The notes under the pieces are model-generated. The model was not told where the DNA came from and made no database searches. It saw only the letters and a program-made list of their open reading frames with translations. A stretch of 64,000 nucleotides of DNA from Porticoccus litoralis. Lineage in GTDB: Bacteria; Pseudomonadota; Gammaproteobacteria; Pseudomonadales; Porticoccaceae. Each line of letters begins with the position of its first letter. The first letter of the stretch is position 1. The position numbers were made by a program, and so were the translations under genes. Shown here piece after piece: positions 40,499 to 50,426 of the stretch. The DNA is taken from assembly GCF_030676955.1 (NCBI RefSeq), contig NZ_JAUUUU010000003.1, positions 124,001-188,000 of the forward strand, in the 5' to 3' direction.

Positions 40499-40738
40499 AT
40501 GGAACTTATCATGATCGCAGCCGCAATTATGGTTGGGTTTGGCGCACTGGGTGCCGCTGTTGGTATGGGCCTCTTGGGTGGCAAGCTGCTGGAAGGCACC
40601 GCACGTCAACCGGAATTGGGTCCCATGCTGCAAGGTAAAATGTTCCTGCTTGCTGGTCTGATCGATGCGATCCCCATGATCGGTGTGGGTATCGGCATGT
40701 ACCTGATCTTCGCTGTTGCTCCAGGTGTCGCAGCTTAA
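40499..40738 (+). CDS. atpE: ATP synthase F0 subunit c
   Basis: The 79-residue, two-helix proteolipid that forms the rotor ring. The loop reads ARQPEL and the ion-binding acid is Asp in LAGLIDAIPMIGVG near residue 60, a proton-type site like that of E. coli; the sodium-type ligands are not present. AGGAG precedes the ATG. Confidence 0.98.
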   Translation: MELIMIAAAIMVGFGALGAAVGMGLLGGKLLEGTARQPELGPMLQGKMFLLAGLIDAIPMIGVGIGMYLIFAVAPGVAA

Positions 40739-40786
40739 TTTTGACATCCCGATTCTTTTACTTAACTCCAAGAACGAGGTGTTGGT

Positions 40787-41257
40787 GTGAATATTAACCT
40801 GACCCTATTCGGGCAGCTGATTTCTTTCCTGTTCTTCATATGGTTCTGCAAGAAATTTGTATGGACTGCCCTTATCGGTGCAATGGAAGAGCGGCAAAAG
40901 AAGATTGCTGATGGTCTGGATGCTGCTGACCGTGCCTCTCGAGATCTCGAGCTGGCACAGGAAAAAGCGGGTGAGCAACTCAAGGAAGCCAAGCAAGAAG
41001 CGGCGGTTATTCTTGAGCAGGCTAACAAGCGAGCAAGCCAGATCGTAGATGAAGCGAAGCAACAGGCGAAAGCTGAAGGCGATCGTTTGAAAGAAGCTGC
41101 TCAGGCAGAGATTGACCAGGAAGTTAACCGTGCGAAAGAAGAGCTTCGCAAACAGGTTTCTGTTCTGGCACTTGCGGGTGCTGAAAAAATCCTGCAGGCA
41201 AACATCGACGAAAACGTTAATCGCGAGCTGGTCGATAATCTGGCAGCACAGCTGTAA
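40787..41257 (+). CDS. atpF: ATP synthase F0 subunit b
   Basis: Peripheral-stalk subunit of 156 residues (same as E. coli), with an N-terminal helix (NINLTLFGQLISFLFFIWF) and a long charged coiled coil from residue 30 to the end. The start is GTG 40787. Lies between atpE and atpH. Confidence 0.96.
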   Translation: MNINLTLFGQLISFLFFIWFCKKFVWTALIGAMEERQKKIADGLDAADRASRDLELAQEKAGEQLKEAKQEAAVILEQANKRASQIVDEAKQQAKAEGDRLKEAAQAEIDQEVNRAKEELRKQVSVLALAGAEKILQANIDENVNRELVDNLAAQL

Positions 41258-41269
41258 CCGAGGTTTGAC

Positions 41270-41806
41270 ATGGCTGAATTGAGCACTCTGGCTCGGCCCT
41301 ATGCAAAAGCGGCGTTTGAATTCGCCGCCGACGCGGGTGATCTGCAAGGCTGGTCTGACAGCCTTGCGGTTGCCGCTGCCGTAGCACAACAGGATGCAGT
41401 GGAAAAACTGCTGAGATCGCCCAGTTATACGGCGGCGCAGCAGGCAGAAAAAATGGTACAGATTTGTGGTGATTCCCTATCGTCAAAAGCGCTGAACTTT
41501 GTTCAGGTTTTGGCTGAAAATCGCCGTCTGCAACTACTGCCAAATATTTATCAGCAGTTCGAAGTACTGAGAGCCAATCGCGAGAAAACCCTTGAGGTGA
41601 CTGTGACCGCGGCTGCAGCTATCAGTAACGAACAACAAGAAAAGCTGGCCAGTGCGCTAAGCGCGAAACTGGAACGTACCGTCAATATGCAGGTGTCTGT
41701 AGACAGCAACCTGATAGCTGGCGCAGTGGTACGGGCTGGGGATACCGTCATTGATGGATCCATACGCGGACGTTTGGCTAAACTCGCCGAAGCATTAAAT
41801 TCCTAG
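41270..41806 (+). CDS. atpH: ATP synthase F1 subunit delta
   Basis: The 178-residue OSCP-like subunit joins the peripheral stalk to the alpha/beta head. N-terminal ARPYAKAAFEFA and the C-terminal VDSNLIAGAVVRAGDTVIDGSIRGRL in two parts are family signatures. Twelve bases after atpF. Confidence 0.96.
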   Translation: MAELSTLARPYAKAAFEFAADAGDLQGWSDSLAVAAAVAQQDAVEKLLRSPSYTAAQQAEKMVQICGDSLSSKALNFVQVLAENRRLQLLPNIYQQFEVLRANREKTLEVTVTAAAAISNEQQEKLASALSAKLERTVNMQVSVDSNLIAGAVVRAGDTVIDGSIRGRLAKLAEALNS

Positions 41807-41824
41807 GATTGAGGACCAGAGCAA

Positions 41825-43369
41825 ATGCAGCAACTGAATCCATCCGAAATCAGTGAGATCATCAAGCAGAGAATCGATAATCTTGATGTTTCATCTGAAG
41901 CGCAAAATGAAGGTACTATCGTATCGGTATCCGACGGTATCATCCGCATCCACGGCCTTGCCGATGTGATGTATGGTGAGATGATCGAATTCGAAGGTGG
42001 TGTCTATGGTATGGCACTGAACCTGGAGCGTGACTCTGTCGGTGCCGTAATTCTCGGTGACTACCAGTCACTGGCAGAAGGTCAGAAAGCCCGTTGTACA
42101 GGTCGCATTCTTGAAGTACCGGTTGGTCCGGAACTAGAAGGACGCGTCGTTGATGCACTGGGTAATCCGATTGATGGCAAGGGTCCAATCAACGCAAAAG
42201 AAACTGATGCAATTGAAAAGGTTGCTCCAGGTGTAATTGCACGTCAGTCGGTTGATCAACCAGTACAAATTGGTTTGAAGGCCATTGACTCCATGGTGCC
42301 GATTGGCCGTGGCCAGCGCGAGCTGATCATTGGTGACCGCCAGATTGGTAAAACAGCGATTGCTGTTGATGCGATCATTAACCAGAAAGATTCTGGTATC
42401 AAGTGTATCTATGTGGCTATTGGCCAGAAAGCCGCTTCTATTGCTGCAGTTGTGCGCAAGTTGGAAGAGCACGGCGCCATGGAGCACACCATTGTGGTTG
42501 CCGCGACAGCATCCGATCCTGCAGCGATGCAGTTTCTGGCACCATTTGCTGGCTGCTCCATGGGTGAGTACTACCGCGATCGCGGTCAGGACGCATTGAT
42601 CATTTATGATGATCTGACCAAGCAGGCTTGGGCCTATCGTCAGATCTCCCTGTTGCTGCGTCGCCCTCCGGGCCGTGAAGCATACCCGGGAGATGTTTTC
42701 TATTTGCACTCCCGTTTGCTGGAACGCGCAGCCCGTGTAAATGCCGACTACGTAGAAAAATTCACCAACGGCGAAGTTAAAGGTCAAACTGGTTCGCTGA
42801 CGGCACTGCCGGTTATTGAAACCCAGGCTGGTGACGTTTCTGCCTTCGTACCGACTAACGTAATTTCTATTACCGATGGTCAGATCTTCCTCGAGGCAGA
42901 TATGTTTAACGCGGGCATCCGCCCTGCCATGAACGCAGGTATCTCTGTATCTCGGGTAGGTGGTGCGGCTCAGACCAAGATCATGAAGAAACTGTCTGGT
43001 GGTATTCGTACCGCACTCGCACAGTACCGTGAACTGGCGGCATTTTCCCAGTTTGCCTCTGATCTTGATGAGGCCACCAAGGCCCAGCTGGACCATGGTG
43101 AGCGCGTAACCGAGCTGATGAAACAGAAGCAGTATTCACCTCAGAGTGTGGCCGAGATGGCGCTGATGGTATATGCAGCAGACAAAGGCTACCTGAAGGA
43201 AGTTGAAGTTAACAAAATCGGTGATTTCGAACAGGCGCTGCTTTCTTACATGAAAGCGGAGCATGGTGATCTGCTGAGCAAGGTTAACGAGACTGGTGAC
43301 TGGAACGACGATATTGATGCCAGTTACAAGGCGGCGCTCGAAAAATTTGTGAGCACCCAAACCTGGTAA
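41825..43369 (+). CDS. atpA: ATP synthase F1 subunit alpha
   Basis: Non-catalytic nucleotide-binding subunit, 514 residues (E. coli 513). The P-loop is GDRQIGKTAIAVD near residue 170; the arginine finger lies in the segment VSRVGGAAQTKIMKK near residue 375. No insertions or missing segments are visible. Confidence 0.98.
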   Translation: MQQLNPSEISEIIKQRIDNLDVSSEAQNEGTIVSVSDGIIRIHGLADVMYGEMIEFEGGVYGMALNLERDSVGAVILGDYQSLAEGQKARCTGRILEVPVGPELEGRVVDALGNPIDGKGPINAKETDAIEKVAPGVIARQSVDQPVQIGLKAIDSMVPIGRGQRELIIGDRQIGKTAIAVDAIINQKDSGIKCIYVAIGQKAASIAAVVRKLEEHGAMEHTIVVAATASDPAAMQFLAPFAGCSMGEYYRDRGQDALIIYDDLTKQAWAYRQISLLLRRPPGREAYPGDVFYLHSRLLERAARVNADYVEKFTNGEVKGQTGSLTALPVIETQAGDVSAFVPTNVISITDGQIFLEADMFNAGIRPAMNAGISVSRVGGAAQTKIMKKLSGGIRTALAQYRELAAFSQFASDLDEATKAQLDHGERVTELMKQKQYSPQSVAEMALMVYAADKGYLKEVEVNKIGDFEQALLSYMKAEHGDLLSKVNETGDWNDDIDASYKAALEKFVSTQTW

Positions 43370-43417
43370 TTTCTAATGGGGACAGCGGAAGCTGTCCCCG
43401 ACTGAAAGGCTTAAATT

Positions 43418-44278
43418 ATGGCAGTCGGTAAAGAAGTCAGAACGAAAATCAACAGTATTCAGAGCACTCAGAAGATTACGAGTGCAATGGAGATGGTTGC
43501 CGCCAGTAAAATGCGGCGCGCTCAGGAACGCCGCGAAGTCAGCAAGCCCTACGCCGACCGTATTCGCTCAGTTGTTGGCCATATCGCCAATGCCGACTCC
43601 GAATACAAGCACGAATACCTCGAGCAGCGTGAAATAAAACGCGTTGGTTATATTGTGGTGTCTACTGACCGTGGATTGTGCGGCGGCTTGAACACAAACC
43701 TGTTCAAGGAAGTTATCCGCTCCATGAAGAGCTGGTCGGAGCAGGGTGTAGAAATCGATCTGTGTGTGCTTGGAAATAAGGCTGCGTCATTCTTTGGAAG
43801 TCTGGGTGGTAATATCGTCGCGACAGTGCGTGATCTGGGTGATGAGCCATCTACTCAGGATCTGATTGGTGGTGTGAAGGTTATGCTGGACGCCTACGAA
43901 GGCGGAAAAATCGACAAGCTTTATGTGGTTTCCAACGAATTTGTAAACACCATGACGCAGAAGCCGACAGTATTGCAGTTACTGCCACTTTTACCTATCG
44001 AAGACGACAAACTGAAGCATCACTGGGACTATATCTATGAGCCCGATGCCAAGGAGTTGCTGGATGGTCTTCTGGTTCGCTATATCGAATCACAAGTCTA
44101 CCAGGGAGTCGTTGAAAACAAGGCTTGTGAACAGGCCGCCCGGATGATCGCAATGAAAAACGCCACCGAAAATGCTGGCGATCTGATCAACGAGTTGCAA
44201 CTGCTTTACAACAAGGCACGTCAAGCTGCGATTACCCAAGAGCTGTCAGAAATTGTCAGCGGTGCGGCAGCAGTTTAA
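43418..44278 (+). CDS. atpG: ATP synthase F1 subunit gamma
   Basis: Central rotor shaft, 286 residues (E. coli 287). N-terminal helix VRTKINSIQSTQKITSAMEMVAA (in two parts) and C-terminal helix AMKNATENAGDLINELQLLYN are the two arms of the coiled coil. The GLCGGLNTNLF segment is near residue 88. Confidence 0.97.
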   Translation: MAVGKEVRTKINSIQSTQKITSAMEMVAASKMRRAQERREVSKPYADRIRSVVGHIANADSEYKHEYLEQREIKRVGYIVVSTDRGLCGGLNTNLFKEVIRSMKSWSEQGVEIDLCVLGNKAASFFGSLGGNIVATVRDLGDEPSTQDLIGGVKVMLDAYEGGKIDKLYVVSNEFVNTMTQKPTVLQLLPLLPIEDDKLKHHWDYIYEPDAKELLDGLLVRYIESQVYQGVVENKACEQAARMIAMKNATENAGDLINELQLLYNKARQAAITQELSEIVSGAAAV

Positions 44279-44316
44279 CGAAAGATTTTAAAGATTAAGT
44301 TTAAGAGGAATCGGAC

Positions 44317-45717
44317 ATGAGTAGCGGACGTATCGTGCAAATCATTGGTGCGGTAATTGACGTGGAATTTCCCCGCGATCAAGTGCCCAACGTATATGAC
44401 GCATTGAAGGTTGAGGAGAAAGGTCTGACCCTGGAAGTTCAGCAGCAGCTGGGTGACGGCGTGGTTCGTACCATTGCTATGGGTTCTTCAGAAGGTATGA
44501 GCCGTGGTCTCGGTGTCAACAACACCAACGCACCGGTTAATGTTCCTGTAGGTCTTGAAACCCTCGGTCGCATCATGGATGTACTGGGTAACCCCATTGA
44601 TGAACTGGGACCCATCGGCGAAAAAGAGCGCGCCTCCATTCACCGTAAACCACCGGCTTATGACGAACTGGCGGCTTCAACCGACCTTCTGGAAACAGGT
44701 ATCAAGGTAATCGACCTGGTATGCCCGTTTGCGAAGGGCGGTAAGGTTGGCCTGTTCGGTGGTGCCGGTGTGGGTAAGACCGTAAACATGATGGAATTGA
44801 TTAACAACATCGCTACCGAGCACTCCGGCCTGTCAGTATTCGCAGGTGTAGGTGAGCGTACTCGTGAGGGTAACGACTTCTATCATGAAATGCAGGAAGC
44901 CGGTGTTGTAAATGTCGAAGAGTTTGCCAAGTCAAAAGTGGCGATGGTTTATGGCCAGATGAATGAGCCGCCCGGCAACCGTCTCCGTGTTGCACTGACC
45001 GGCTTGACCATGGCTGAGAAATTCCGTGATGAAGGCAAAGACGTGCTGCTGTTCGTGGATAACATCTACCGTTATACACTCGCTGGTACTGAGGTATCTG
45101 CACTGCTGGGCCGTATGCCATCTGCTGTAGGTTATCAGCCGACTCTGGCGGAAGAAATGGGTGTTCTTCAGGAGCGTATTACTTCTACTAAAACTGGATC
45201 GATTACGTCGGTACAGGCGGTATACGTACCTGCGGATGACTTGACTGACCCGTCTCCAGCAACCACCTTTGCTCACTTGGATTCGACCGTTGTACTTAGC
45301 CGTGATATCGCTTCCAAGGGTATTTATCCTGCGGTAGATCCGCTGGATTCCACCTCTCGCCAGCTGGATCCACTCATTATTGGCCAGGAGCACTACGATA
45401 CCGCTCGCGGTGTACAGTCAGTGCTGCAGCGCTATAAAGAGCTGAAAGACATTATTGCCATTCTGGGTATGGACGAACTGTCCGAGGAAGACAAGCAGGT
45501 CGTAGCTCGTGCTCGTAAGATCGAGCGTTTCCTGTCTCAACCTTTCCACGTGGCAGAAGTATTTACCGGTTCTCCAGGCAAGTATGTTTCTCTGAAACAA
45601 ACCATTGCGGGCTTCCAGGGCATTCTTAACGGTGATTACGATCACCTGCCGGAGCAGGCTTTCTATATGGTTGGTACCATTGATGAAGCTATCGAAAAAG
45701 CCGGGAAAATGAAGTAA
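44317..45717 (+). CDS. atpD: ATP synthase F1 subunit beta
   Basis: Catalytic subunit, 466 residues. The P-loop is GGAGVGKTVNMMELI near residue 150, the catalytic Glu is in GVGERTREGND near residue 184, and the DELSEED lever is near residue 385. Strongly conserved throughout. Confidence 0.98.
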   Translation: MSSGRIVQIIGAVIDVEFPRDQVPNVYDALKVEEKGLTLEVQQQLGDGVVRTIAMGSSEGMSRGLGVNNTNAPVNVPVGLETLGRIMDVLGNPIDELGPIGEKERASIHRKPPAYDELAASTDLLETGIKVIDLVCPFAKGGKVGLFGGAGVGKTVNMMELINNIATEHSGLSVFAGVGERTREGNDFYHEMQEAGVVNVEEFAKSKVAMVYGQMNEPPGNRLRVALTGLTMAEKFRDEGKDVLLFVDNIYRYTLAGTEVSALLGRMPSAVGYQPTLAEEMGVLQERITSTKTGSITSVQAVYVPADDLTDPSPATTFAHLDSTVVLSRDIASKGIYPAVDPLDSTSRQLDPLIIGQEHYDTARGVQSVLQRYKELKDIIAILGMDELSEEDKQVVARARKIERFLSQPFHVAEVFTGSPGKYVSLKQTIAGFQGILNGDYDHLPEQAFYMVGTIDEAIEKAGKMK

Positions 45718-45741
45718 ACGCGATAATATAGGCGTTAAGAT

Positions 45742-46173
45742 ATGGCTATGACTGTACACTGCGATATTGTAAGCGCAGAACAATCCCTGTTTTCAGGTCT
45801 TGTTGAAATGCTTGTTGCCTCGGGTTCTCAGGGTGAACTGGGTATTACCTTTGGCCACGCGGCGTTGCTGACAGATCTGAAGCCTGGGCCGGTTCGCATC
45901 ATCAAACAGGATGGCGAAGAAGAGATTTATTATCTCTCCGGAGGCTTCCTGGAAGTGCAACCCAACAGGATCTCCATTCTTGCGGATTCAGCGCTGCGTG
46001 CAGATGATCTGGACGAAGCTGCAGCCCTTGAAGCGAAGAAACAGGCAGAAAGCGATCTCACCAACCAAACTGGAGAGTTCGATTATTCACGTGCTGCTTC
46101 ACAACTAGCAGCAGCAGCAGCGCAGCTGCGTACGATCGAGCAACTGCGTAAGAAAATGGGTGGCAAGAAATAA
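45742..46173 (+). CDS. atpC: ATP synthase F1 subunit epsilon
   Basis: The 143-residue rotor subunit with the N-terminal beta sandwich (VHCDIVSAEQSLFSG; GELGITFGHAALLT) and a C-terminal helical hairpin (residues 90-140) that can inhibit ATP hydrolysis. Last gene of the atp operon, followed by a strong terminator. Confidence 0.96.
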   Translation: MAMTVHCDIVSAEQSLFSGLVEMLVASGSQGELGITFGHAALLTDLKPGPVRIIKQDGEEEIYYLSGGFLEVQPNRISILADSALRADDLDEAAALEAKKQAESDLTNQTGEFDYSRAASQLAAAAAQLRTIEQLRKKMGGKK

Positions 46174-46192
46174 CACACCCGAAACTCGCTTG

Positions 46193-46221
46193 AAAAAGGT
46201 GGCATATGCCACCTTTTTTTT
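46193..46221 (+). terminator. Intrinsic terminator of the atp operon
   Basis: AAAAAGGTGGC-ATAT-GCCACCTTTTT forms an 11-bp stem with a four-base loop and runs on into further T, 19 bases after the atpC stop. Confidence 0.92.
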
Positions 46222-46318
46222 GCTCAAAAACTATCCACAGAGCTGCCATTTGCCGGGACTGACATGGCAAAGAGCACGACTTCCTGATTAAATACCTGCA
46301 TTCAAAAAGGGGGGTACG

Positions 46319-47680
46319 ATGGCCACGGACATAATAGTTTTAGCAGCGGGCAAAGGTACACGCATGAAGTCTGCCCTGCCCAAAGTGCTTCACCCTCTGG
46401 CTGGCAAGACGCTCTTGCAACATGTATTGGATACCGCTTCTGCTTTGCCGGATAGCAAGATTACAGTAGTGACTGGCCATGGGGCTGACGAGGTTAAAAA
46501 CAGCGTTGGTCAAGGAGCTGTTACCTTTGTCGAGCAGATGCAACAGCTTGGCACAGCTCACGCCGTGATGCAGGCAGTTCCAAATCTGCGCGATGAGAGT
46601 ACAGCCCTAATTTTGTACGGCGACGTACCCCTTATCAGCCATGACACGCTGTCATCGATGATTGCAACAGCCAAAGATAGTATCTCCCTGCTGACGGTCA
46701 TACTGAATGATCCCACCGGATACGGCCGAATACTCCGCGACGATCAGGGTAAAGTGGCAGCCATTGTTGAAGAAAAGGATGCATCGGACGAACAGCGCTT
46801 AGTCTGCGAGGTAAATACAGGCGTACTTGCTTTGCCAGCCCGCCAATTAAAATTGTTGCTGCCACAGATCGGTAACAACAATGCACAGGGTGAATACTAT
46901 CTCACCGATATTATTTCTCTGGCCGTAGAAAAGAGTATTTCCATCAATACCCAGCAGCCGACACTTATTGAGGAAGTCCTGGGAGTCAATGATCGTCAGC
47001 AATTGGCATCCCTAGAGCGCTTTTATCAGCGACAGCAAGCAGAACGCCTGATGAAAGAGGGTGTCACCCTGGCGGATCCAACTCGCTTTGATGTGCGGGG
47101 TGAGCTAGTCTGTGGTACGGACACATCCATTGATATAAACACCATATTTGAAGGGCAGGTTGTTCTCGGAAGTCACGTCACCATTGGGCCGAACTGCCAC
47201 ATAAGCAACAGTATCATCGCCGATCATGTGGAGATTAAAGCCAACAGTATTCTTGAGGGTGCTGAGGTTGCCATGGGTTCAGTGGTGGGTCCCTTCGCCA
47301 GGTTGCGTCCCGGAACGATCCTAGAAGACGGTGCCAAAATCGGCAATTTTGTTGAAACCAAGAAAACCCGTGTGGGGAAAGGCAGCAAGATAAACCACCT
47401 GAGTTACGTCGGCGATGCGGAGCTTGGAGAGAGCGTCAATGTGGGCGCCGGAACCATCACCTGCAACTATGATGGCGTCAACAAACACCGTACCGAAATT
47501 GGCGATCAGGCTTTTATCGGTTCAAATACCTCTCTGGTTGCACCCGTACGGGTTGGCAATATGGCAACCGTGGGAGCCGGATCGACCATTACGAAAGATA
47601 TTCCCGACGGAGAGCTGGGCTTGACCCGAGCTTTGCAGAAAAACATTACAGGCTGGCAGCGTCCGGTTAAGAAAACCTAA
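46319..47680 (+). CDS. glmU: Bifunctional GlmU: glucosamine-1-phosphate acetyltransferase / UDP-GlcNAc pyrophosphorylase
   Basis: Makes UDP-N-acetylglucosamine for peptidoglycan and LPS. The 453 residues split into the N-terminal uridyltransferase (LAAGKGTRMKSALPKVLHPL; LYGDVPLI) and the C-terminal left-handed beta helix from about residue 250 with hexapeptide repeats (GAGTITCNYDGVNKHRT is the active-site loop). It is followed after 28 bases by glmS of the same pathway. Confidence 0.97.
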   Translation: MATDIIVLAAGKGTRMKSALPKVLHPLAGKTLLQHVLDTASALPDSKITVVTGHGADEVKNSVGQGAVTFVEQMQQLGTAHAVMQAVPNLRDESTALILYGDVPLISHDTLSSMIATAKDSISLLTVILNDPTGYGRILRDDQGKVAAIVEEKDASDEQRLVCEVNTGVLALPARQLKLLLPQIGNNNAQGEYYLTDIISLAVEKSISINTQQPTLIEEVLGVNDRQQLASLERFYQRQQAERLMKEGVTLADPTRFDVRGELVCGTDTSIDINTIFEGQVVLGSHVTIGPNCHISNSIIADHVEIKANSILEGAEVAMGSVVGPFARLRPGTILEDGAKIGNFVETKKTRVGKGSKINHLSYVGDAELGESVNVGAGTITCNYDGVNKHRTEIGDQAFIGSNTSLVAPVRVGNMATVGAGSTITKDIPDGELGLTRALQKNITGWQRPVKKT

Positions 47681-47708
47681 AGTCAGGGAAGTCATAGCGG
47701 ATAACAGT

Positions 47709-49538
47709 ATGTGTGGAATTGTTGGCGCCCAGGCGCAGAGAAACGTCACCGGAATTCTGATTGAGGGGTTAAAACGTCTCGAATATCGTGGTTATGACTC
47801 AGCCGGTATCGCTGTACTAGACAAAAGCGACAGCCTTCAGGTGCGCAAAAAGGTTGGCAAGGTTGCTGGACTAGTTGACTGCATCGTCGAACAACCGGCA
47901 CGTGGCTCACTGGGCATTGCCCACACCCGCTGGGCAACCCATGGCGTCCCCAATGAAAAAAACGCCCACCCACACATCTCGGGAGGCGTTGCTGTTGTAC
48001 ACAACGGTATCATCGAAAATCACCAGCAATTGCGTCAGGAACTCACCGAGCAGGGTTACGATTTTGTTTCGGATACAGATACGGAGGTGGTTGCACACCT
48101 GATTCATCACCTGTTGCCTTCAGCAAGTTCACTTAAAGAGGCCGTGCAGCGGTCCGTGCAGCGGCTGGAGGGTGCGTATGCGCTGGCTGTGATCTGTACC
48201 ACAGAACCCGATGTGCTGATTGGCACGCGCAAAGGCAGTCCGCTGGTGGTGGGTGTCGGTATTGAAGAAAATTTCCTGGCTTCTGATCAGATGGCCTTGC
48301 GTCAGGTTACGGATCGCTTTGTGTACCTGCTTGATGGCGATCTGGTAGAGCTGAAAGGAGGCAAATACAGTATTTTCGATCAGAAAAATACCGTAGTAGA
48401 GCGTGATATTGTGAAACTATCCGGCGACGACACGGCTACGGACAAGGGTGGGTATCGTCACTATATGATGAAAGAGATCTTCGAGCAGCCCGCTGTCCTG
48501 GAGGGTACTCTGCAAGGTCGAATCAGTGACAGCCACGTGCTCCCGGAAGCCTTTGGTACACACGCCAGTGCCATATTTCCTAAAGTGCAGGGAGTTCATA
48601 TCGTGGCCTGTGGTACCAGTTACCATGCTGGACTGGTAGCGCGTTATTGGCTGGAGGAATGGGCTGATATTCCCTGTCAGGTGGAGGTCGCCAGCGAGTA
48701 TCGCTATCGTCAGGTGGTTGTGCCAGAAAACACACTGTTTGTCACCATATCCCAGTCCGGTGAAACGGCAGATACCCTGGCAGCGCTGTCTGCAGCTAAA
48801 CAGGCTAATTATCTGGCGAGCCTGGTGATTTGTAATGTGGCCAACAGTTCTCTGGTGCGGGAGTCGGATATGTCGCTGATGACCTACGCTGGCCCTGAGA
48901 TCGGTGTAGCATCAACCAAGGCATTTACTACCCAGTTGGTAGCACTGCAATTGCTGTGTATTGGCCTTGGTAAACAGCGAGGGCTGCCTACAGAGAAAGA
49001 AAAGCAACTGGTACAGGCATTACACCAATTGCCTTCCCTGTGTCGTGAAACGCTGGCGCTGGATAAGGATATTGAGCGGACTTTTGAATGTTTTGCAGAG
49101 AAGCACCATGCGCTCTTTTTGGGACGCGGGGTTCAGTATCCGGTAGCTCTCGAGGGGGCGCTGAAGCTCAAGGAAATTTCCTATATACATGCCGAAGCCT
49201 ACCCCTCCGGTGAGCTAAAGCATGGGCCGCTGGCACTGGTTGACAATGATATGCCGGTGGTGGCAGTCGCACCCAATAACGAACTCTTGGAAAAACTGAA
49301 GTCGAACCTTCACGAAGTAAAAGCTCGTGGCGGGCAGCTGTTTGTATTCGCTGACAAGGCGGCTGGTTTTGAAGATGAGGACGACGTTACCGTGATGAGC
49401 ATCCCCCATGTGCCGGAAAGCCTGGAGGCCATCATCTATACCCTGCCCCTACAGTTGCTGTCCTATCATGTTGCCGTACTGAAGGGCACGGACGTTGATC
49501 AGCCCCGTAATCTTGCCAAATCGGTGACAGTCGAATAA
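47709..49538 (+). CDS. glmS: Glutamine-fructose-6-phosphate aminotransferase (isomerizing)
   Basis: Makes glucosamine 6-phosphate. The N-terminal glutaminase has nucleophile Cys2 in MCGIVGA and the HTRWATHG loop near residue 73. Two SIS domains follow: CGTSYHAGLVARYW near residue 300, SQSGETADTL near 347, and HGPLALVDN near 503. Length 609 equals E. coli. No riboswitch/ribozyme-like leader was seen in the 28 bases before it. Confidence 0.98.
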   Translation: MCGIVGAQAQRNVTGILIEGLKRLEYRGYDSAGIAVLDKSDSLQVRKKVGKVAGLVDCIVEQPARGSLGIAHTRWATHGVPNEKNAHPHISGGVAVVHNGIIENHQQLRQELTEQGYDFVSDTDTEVVAHLIHHLLPSASSLKEAVQRSVQRLEGAYALAVICTTEPDVLIGTRKGSPLVVGVGIEENFLASDQMALRQVTDRFVYLLDGDLVELKGGKYSIFDQKNTVVERDIVKLSGDDTATDKGGYRHYMMKEIFEQPAVLEGTLQGRISDSHVLPEAFGTHASAIFPKVQGVHIVACGTSYHAGLVARYWLEEWADIPCQVEVASEYRYRQVVVPENTLFVTISQSGETADTLAALSAAKQANYLASLVICNVANSSLVRESDMSLMTYAGPEIGVASTKAFTTQLVALQLLCIGLGKQRGLPTEKEKQLVQALHQLPSLCRETLALDKDIERTFECFAEKHHALFLGRGVQYPVALEGALKLKEISYIHAEAYPSGELKHGPLALVDNDMPVVAVAPNNELLEKLKSNLHEVKARGGQLFVFADKAAGFEDEDDVTVMSIPHVPESLEAIIYTLPLQLLSYHVAVLKGTDVDQPRNLAKSVTVE

Positions 49539-49610
49539 GCCGTCAACGCACGGTTTGCTTTAGGTGACCCGGATGCAGAAGTCGTGGCTTACGGAGCACA
49601 TTGGTTATAG

Positions 49611-50423
49611 ATGACCTACATCATCGGATTTTGTATTGGTGCCATTCTCGGCCTAACGGGTGCAGGAGGCTCTGTGGTGGCCTTGCCGTTACTGGTTGGG
49701 TTACTTGCACTACCCGTACAGACTGCAGCAGGAATGTCTCTGGGTGCAGTCGCCATGGCGGCGATCATTGGCCTGATGGCCCGCCTGCGCAGCGGAGAAA
49801 TTGTCTGGTTGCCTGGACTGTATTTTGCGCTGATCGCCATCGCAGCCCTTCCCCTGGGCAGCTATCTGAATCACCGCTTACCGGAAACCCTGTTGCTCGG
49901 CCTATTTGCTCTACTGGTTATTACGGTGGCAGTCCGCCTCTGGCGCCAGGCCACTGATCAGCCTGAGGCCACTGCAGTGGTCAGGGCTGGTGGTGGCAGC
50001 GCAGAGGTGAAGCCACCCATTTGTCGTTTTACCCATGGAAAACCCGGTCCCCGCTGTTTTCTGCAACTCGGACTAGCTGCCATCCTGGCAGGTGTGTTAT
50101 CCGGTGTGTTCGGCGTCGGTGGTGGTTTTGTTATTGTGCCGGTGTTGATTTTTCTCACCGGAATCAGTGTCCATCAGGCGGTGGCAACTTCAATACTGGT
50201 AATTTCACTGGTGGCGGGGTCAGGTTTTGTGCTTTTTGTTGTCAGCGGAGGGTCCACCGACCTGAACCTGTTACTCCCCATCGCCGTTGGCGGCATTGTT
50301 GGTATGCTCGCGGGCACCGGGTTGGCGCGCTATTTGGCAGGGCCGACATTACAGAAACTATTTGCTGTGGTAATGGTGTTACTCGCGATCGGCGTTCTAA
50401 TACAGACTCTAGTGAAAGGATAA
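49611..50423 (+). CDS. TauE/SafE family permease, possible sulfite exporter
   Basis: A 270-residue membrane protein with two related halves of about four helices each. The TauE repeats are GAILGLTGAGGSVVALPLLVG near residue 10 and AGVLSGVFGVGGGFVIVPVL near residue 160, each in the first helix of a half. A hydrophilic linker (about 113-145) joins them. It ends three bases before a persulfide dioxygenase gene, so export of sulfite or thiosulfate made by that enzyme is the likely role; family members also carry other organosulfonates. Confidence 0.87.
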   Translation: MTYIIGFCIGAILGLTGAGGSVVALPLLVGLLALPVQTAAGMSLGAVAMAAIIGLMARLRSGEIVWLPGLYFALIAIAALPLGSYLNHRLPETLLLGLFALLVITVAVRLWRQATDQPEATAVVRAGGGSAEVKPPICRFTHGKPGPRCFLQLGLAAILAGVLSGVFGVGGGFVIVPVLIFLTGISVHQAVATSILVISLVAGSGFVLFVVSGGSTDLNLLLPIAVGGIVGMLAGTGLARYLAGPTLQKLFAVVMVLLAIGVLIQTLVKG

Positions 50424-50426
50424 GTC

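Noticed and set aside
45545..45560. CCACGTGG inside atpD as a further parS
   Set aside because: Only the core matches; flanks deviate from the 16-base palindrome. Other CACGTG cores (near 6266, 46090, 48536) also fail.
47681..47708. glmS ribozyme or riboswitch
   Set aside because: Only 28 bases separate glmU and glmS, too short for one.
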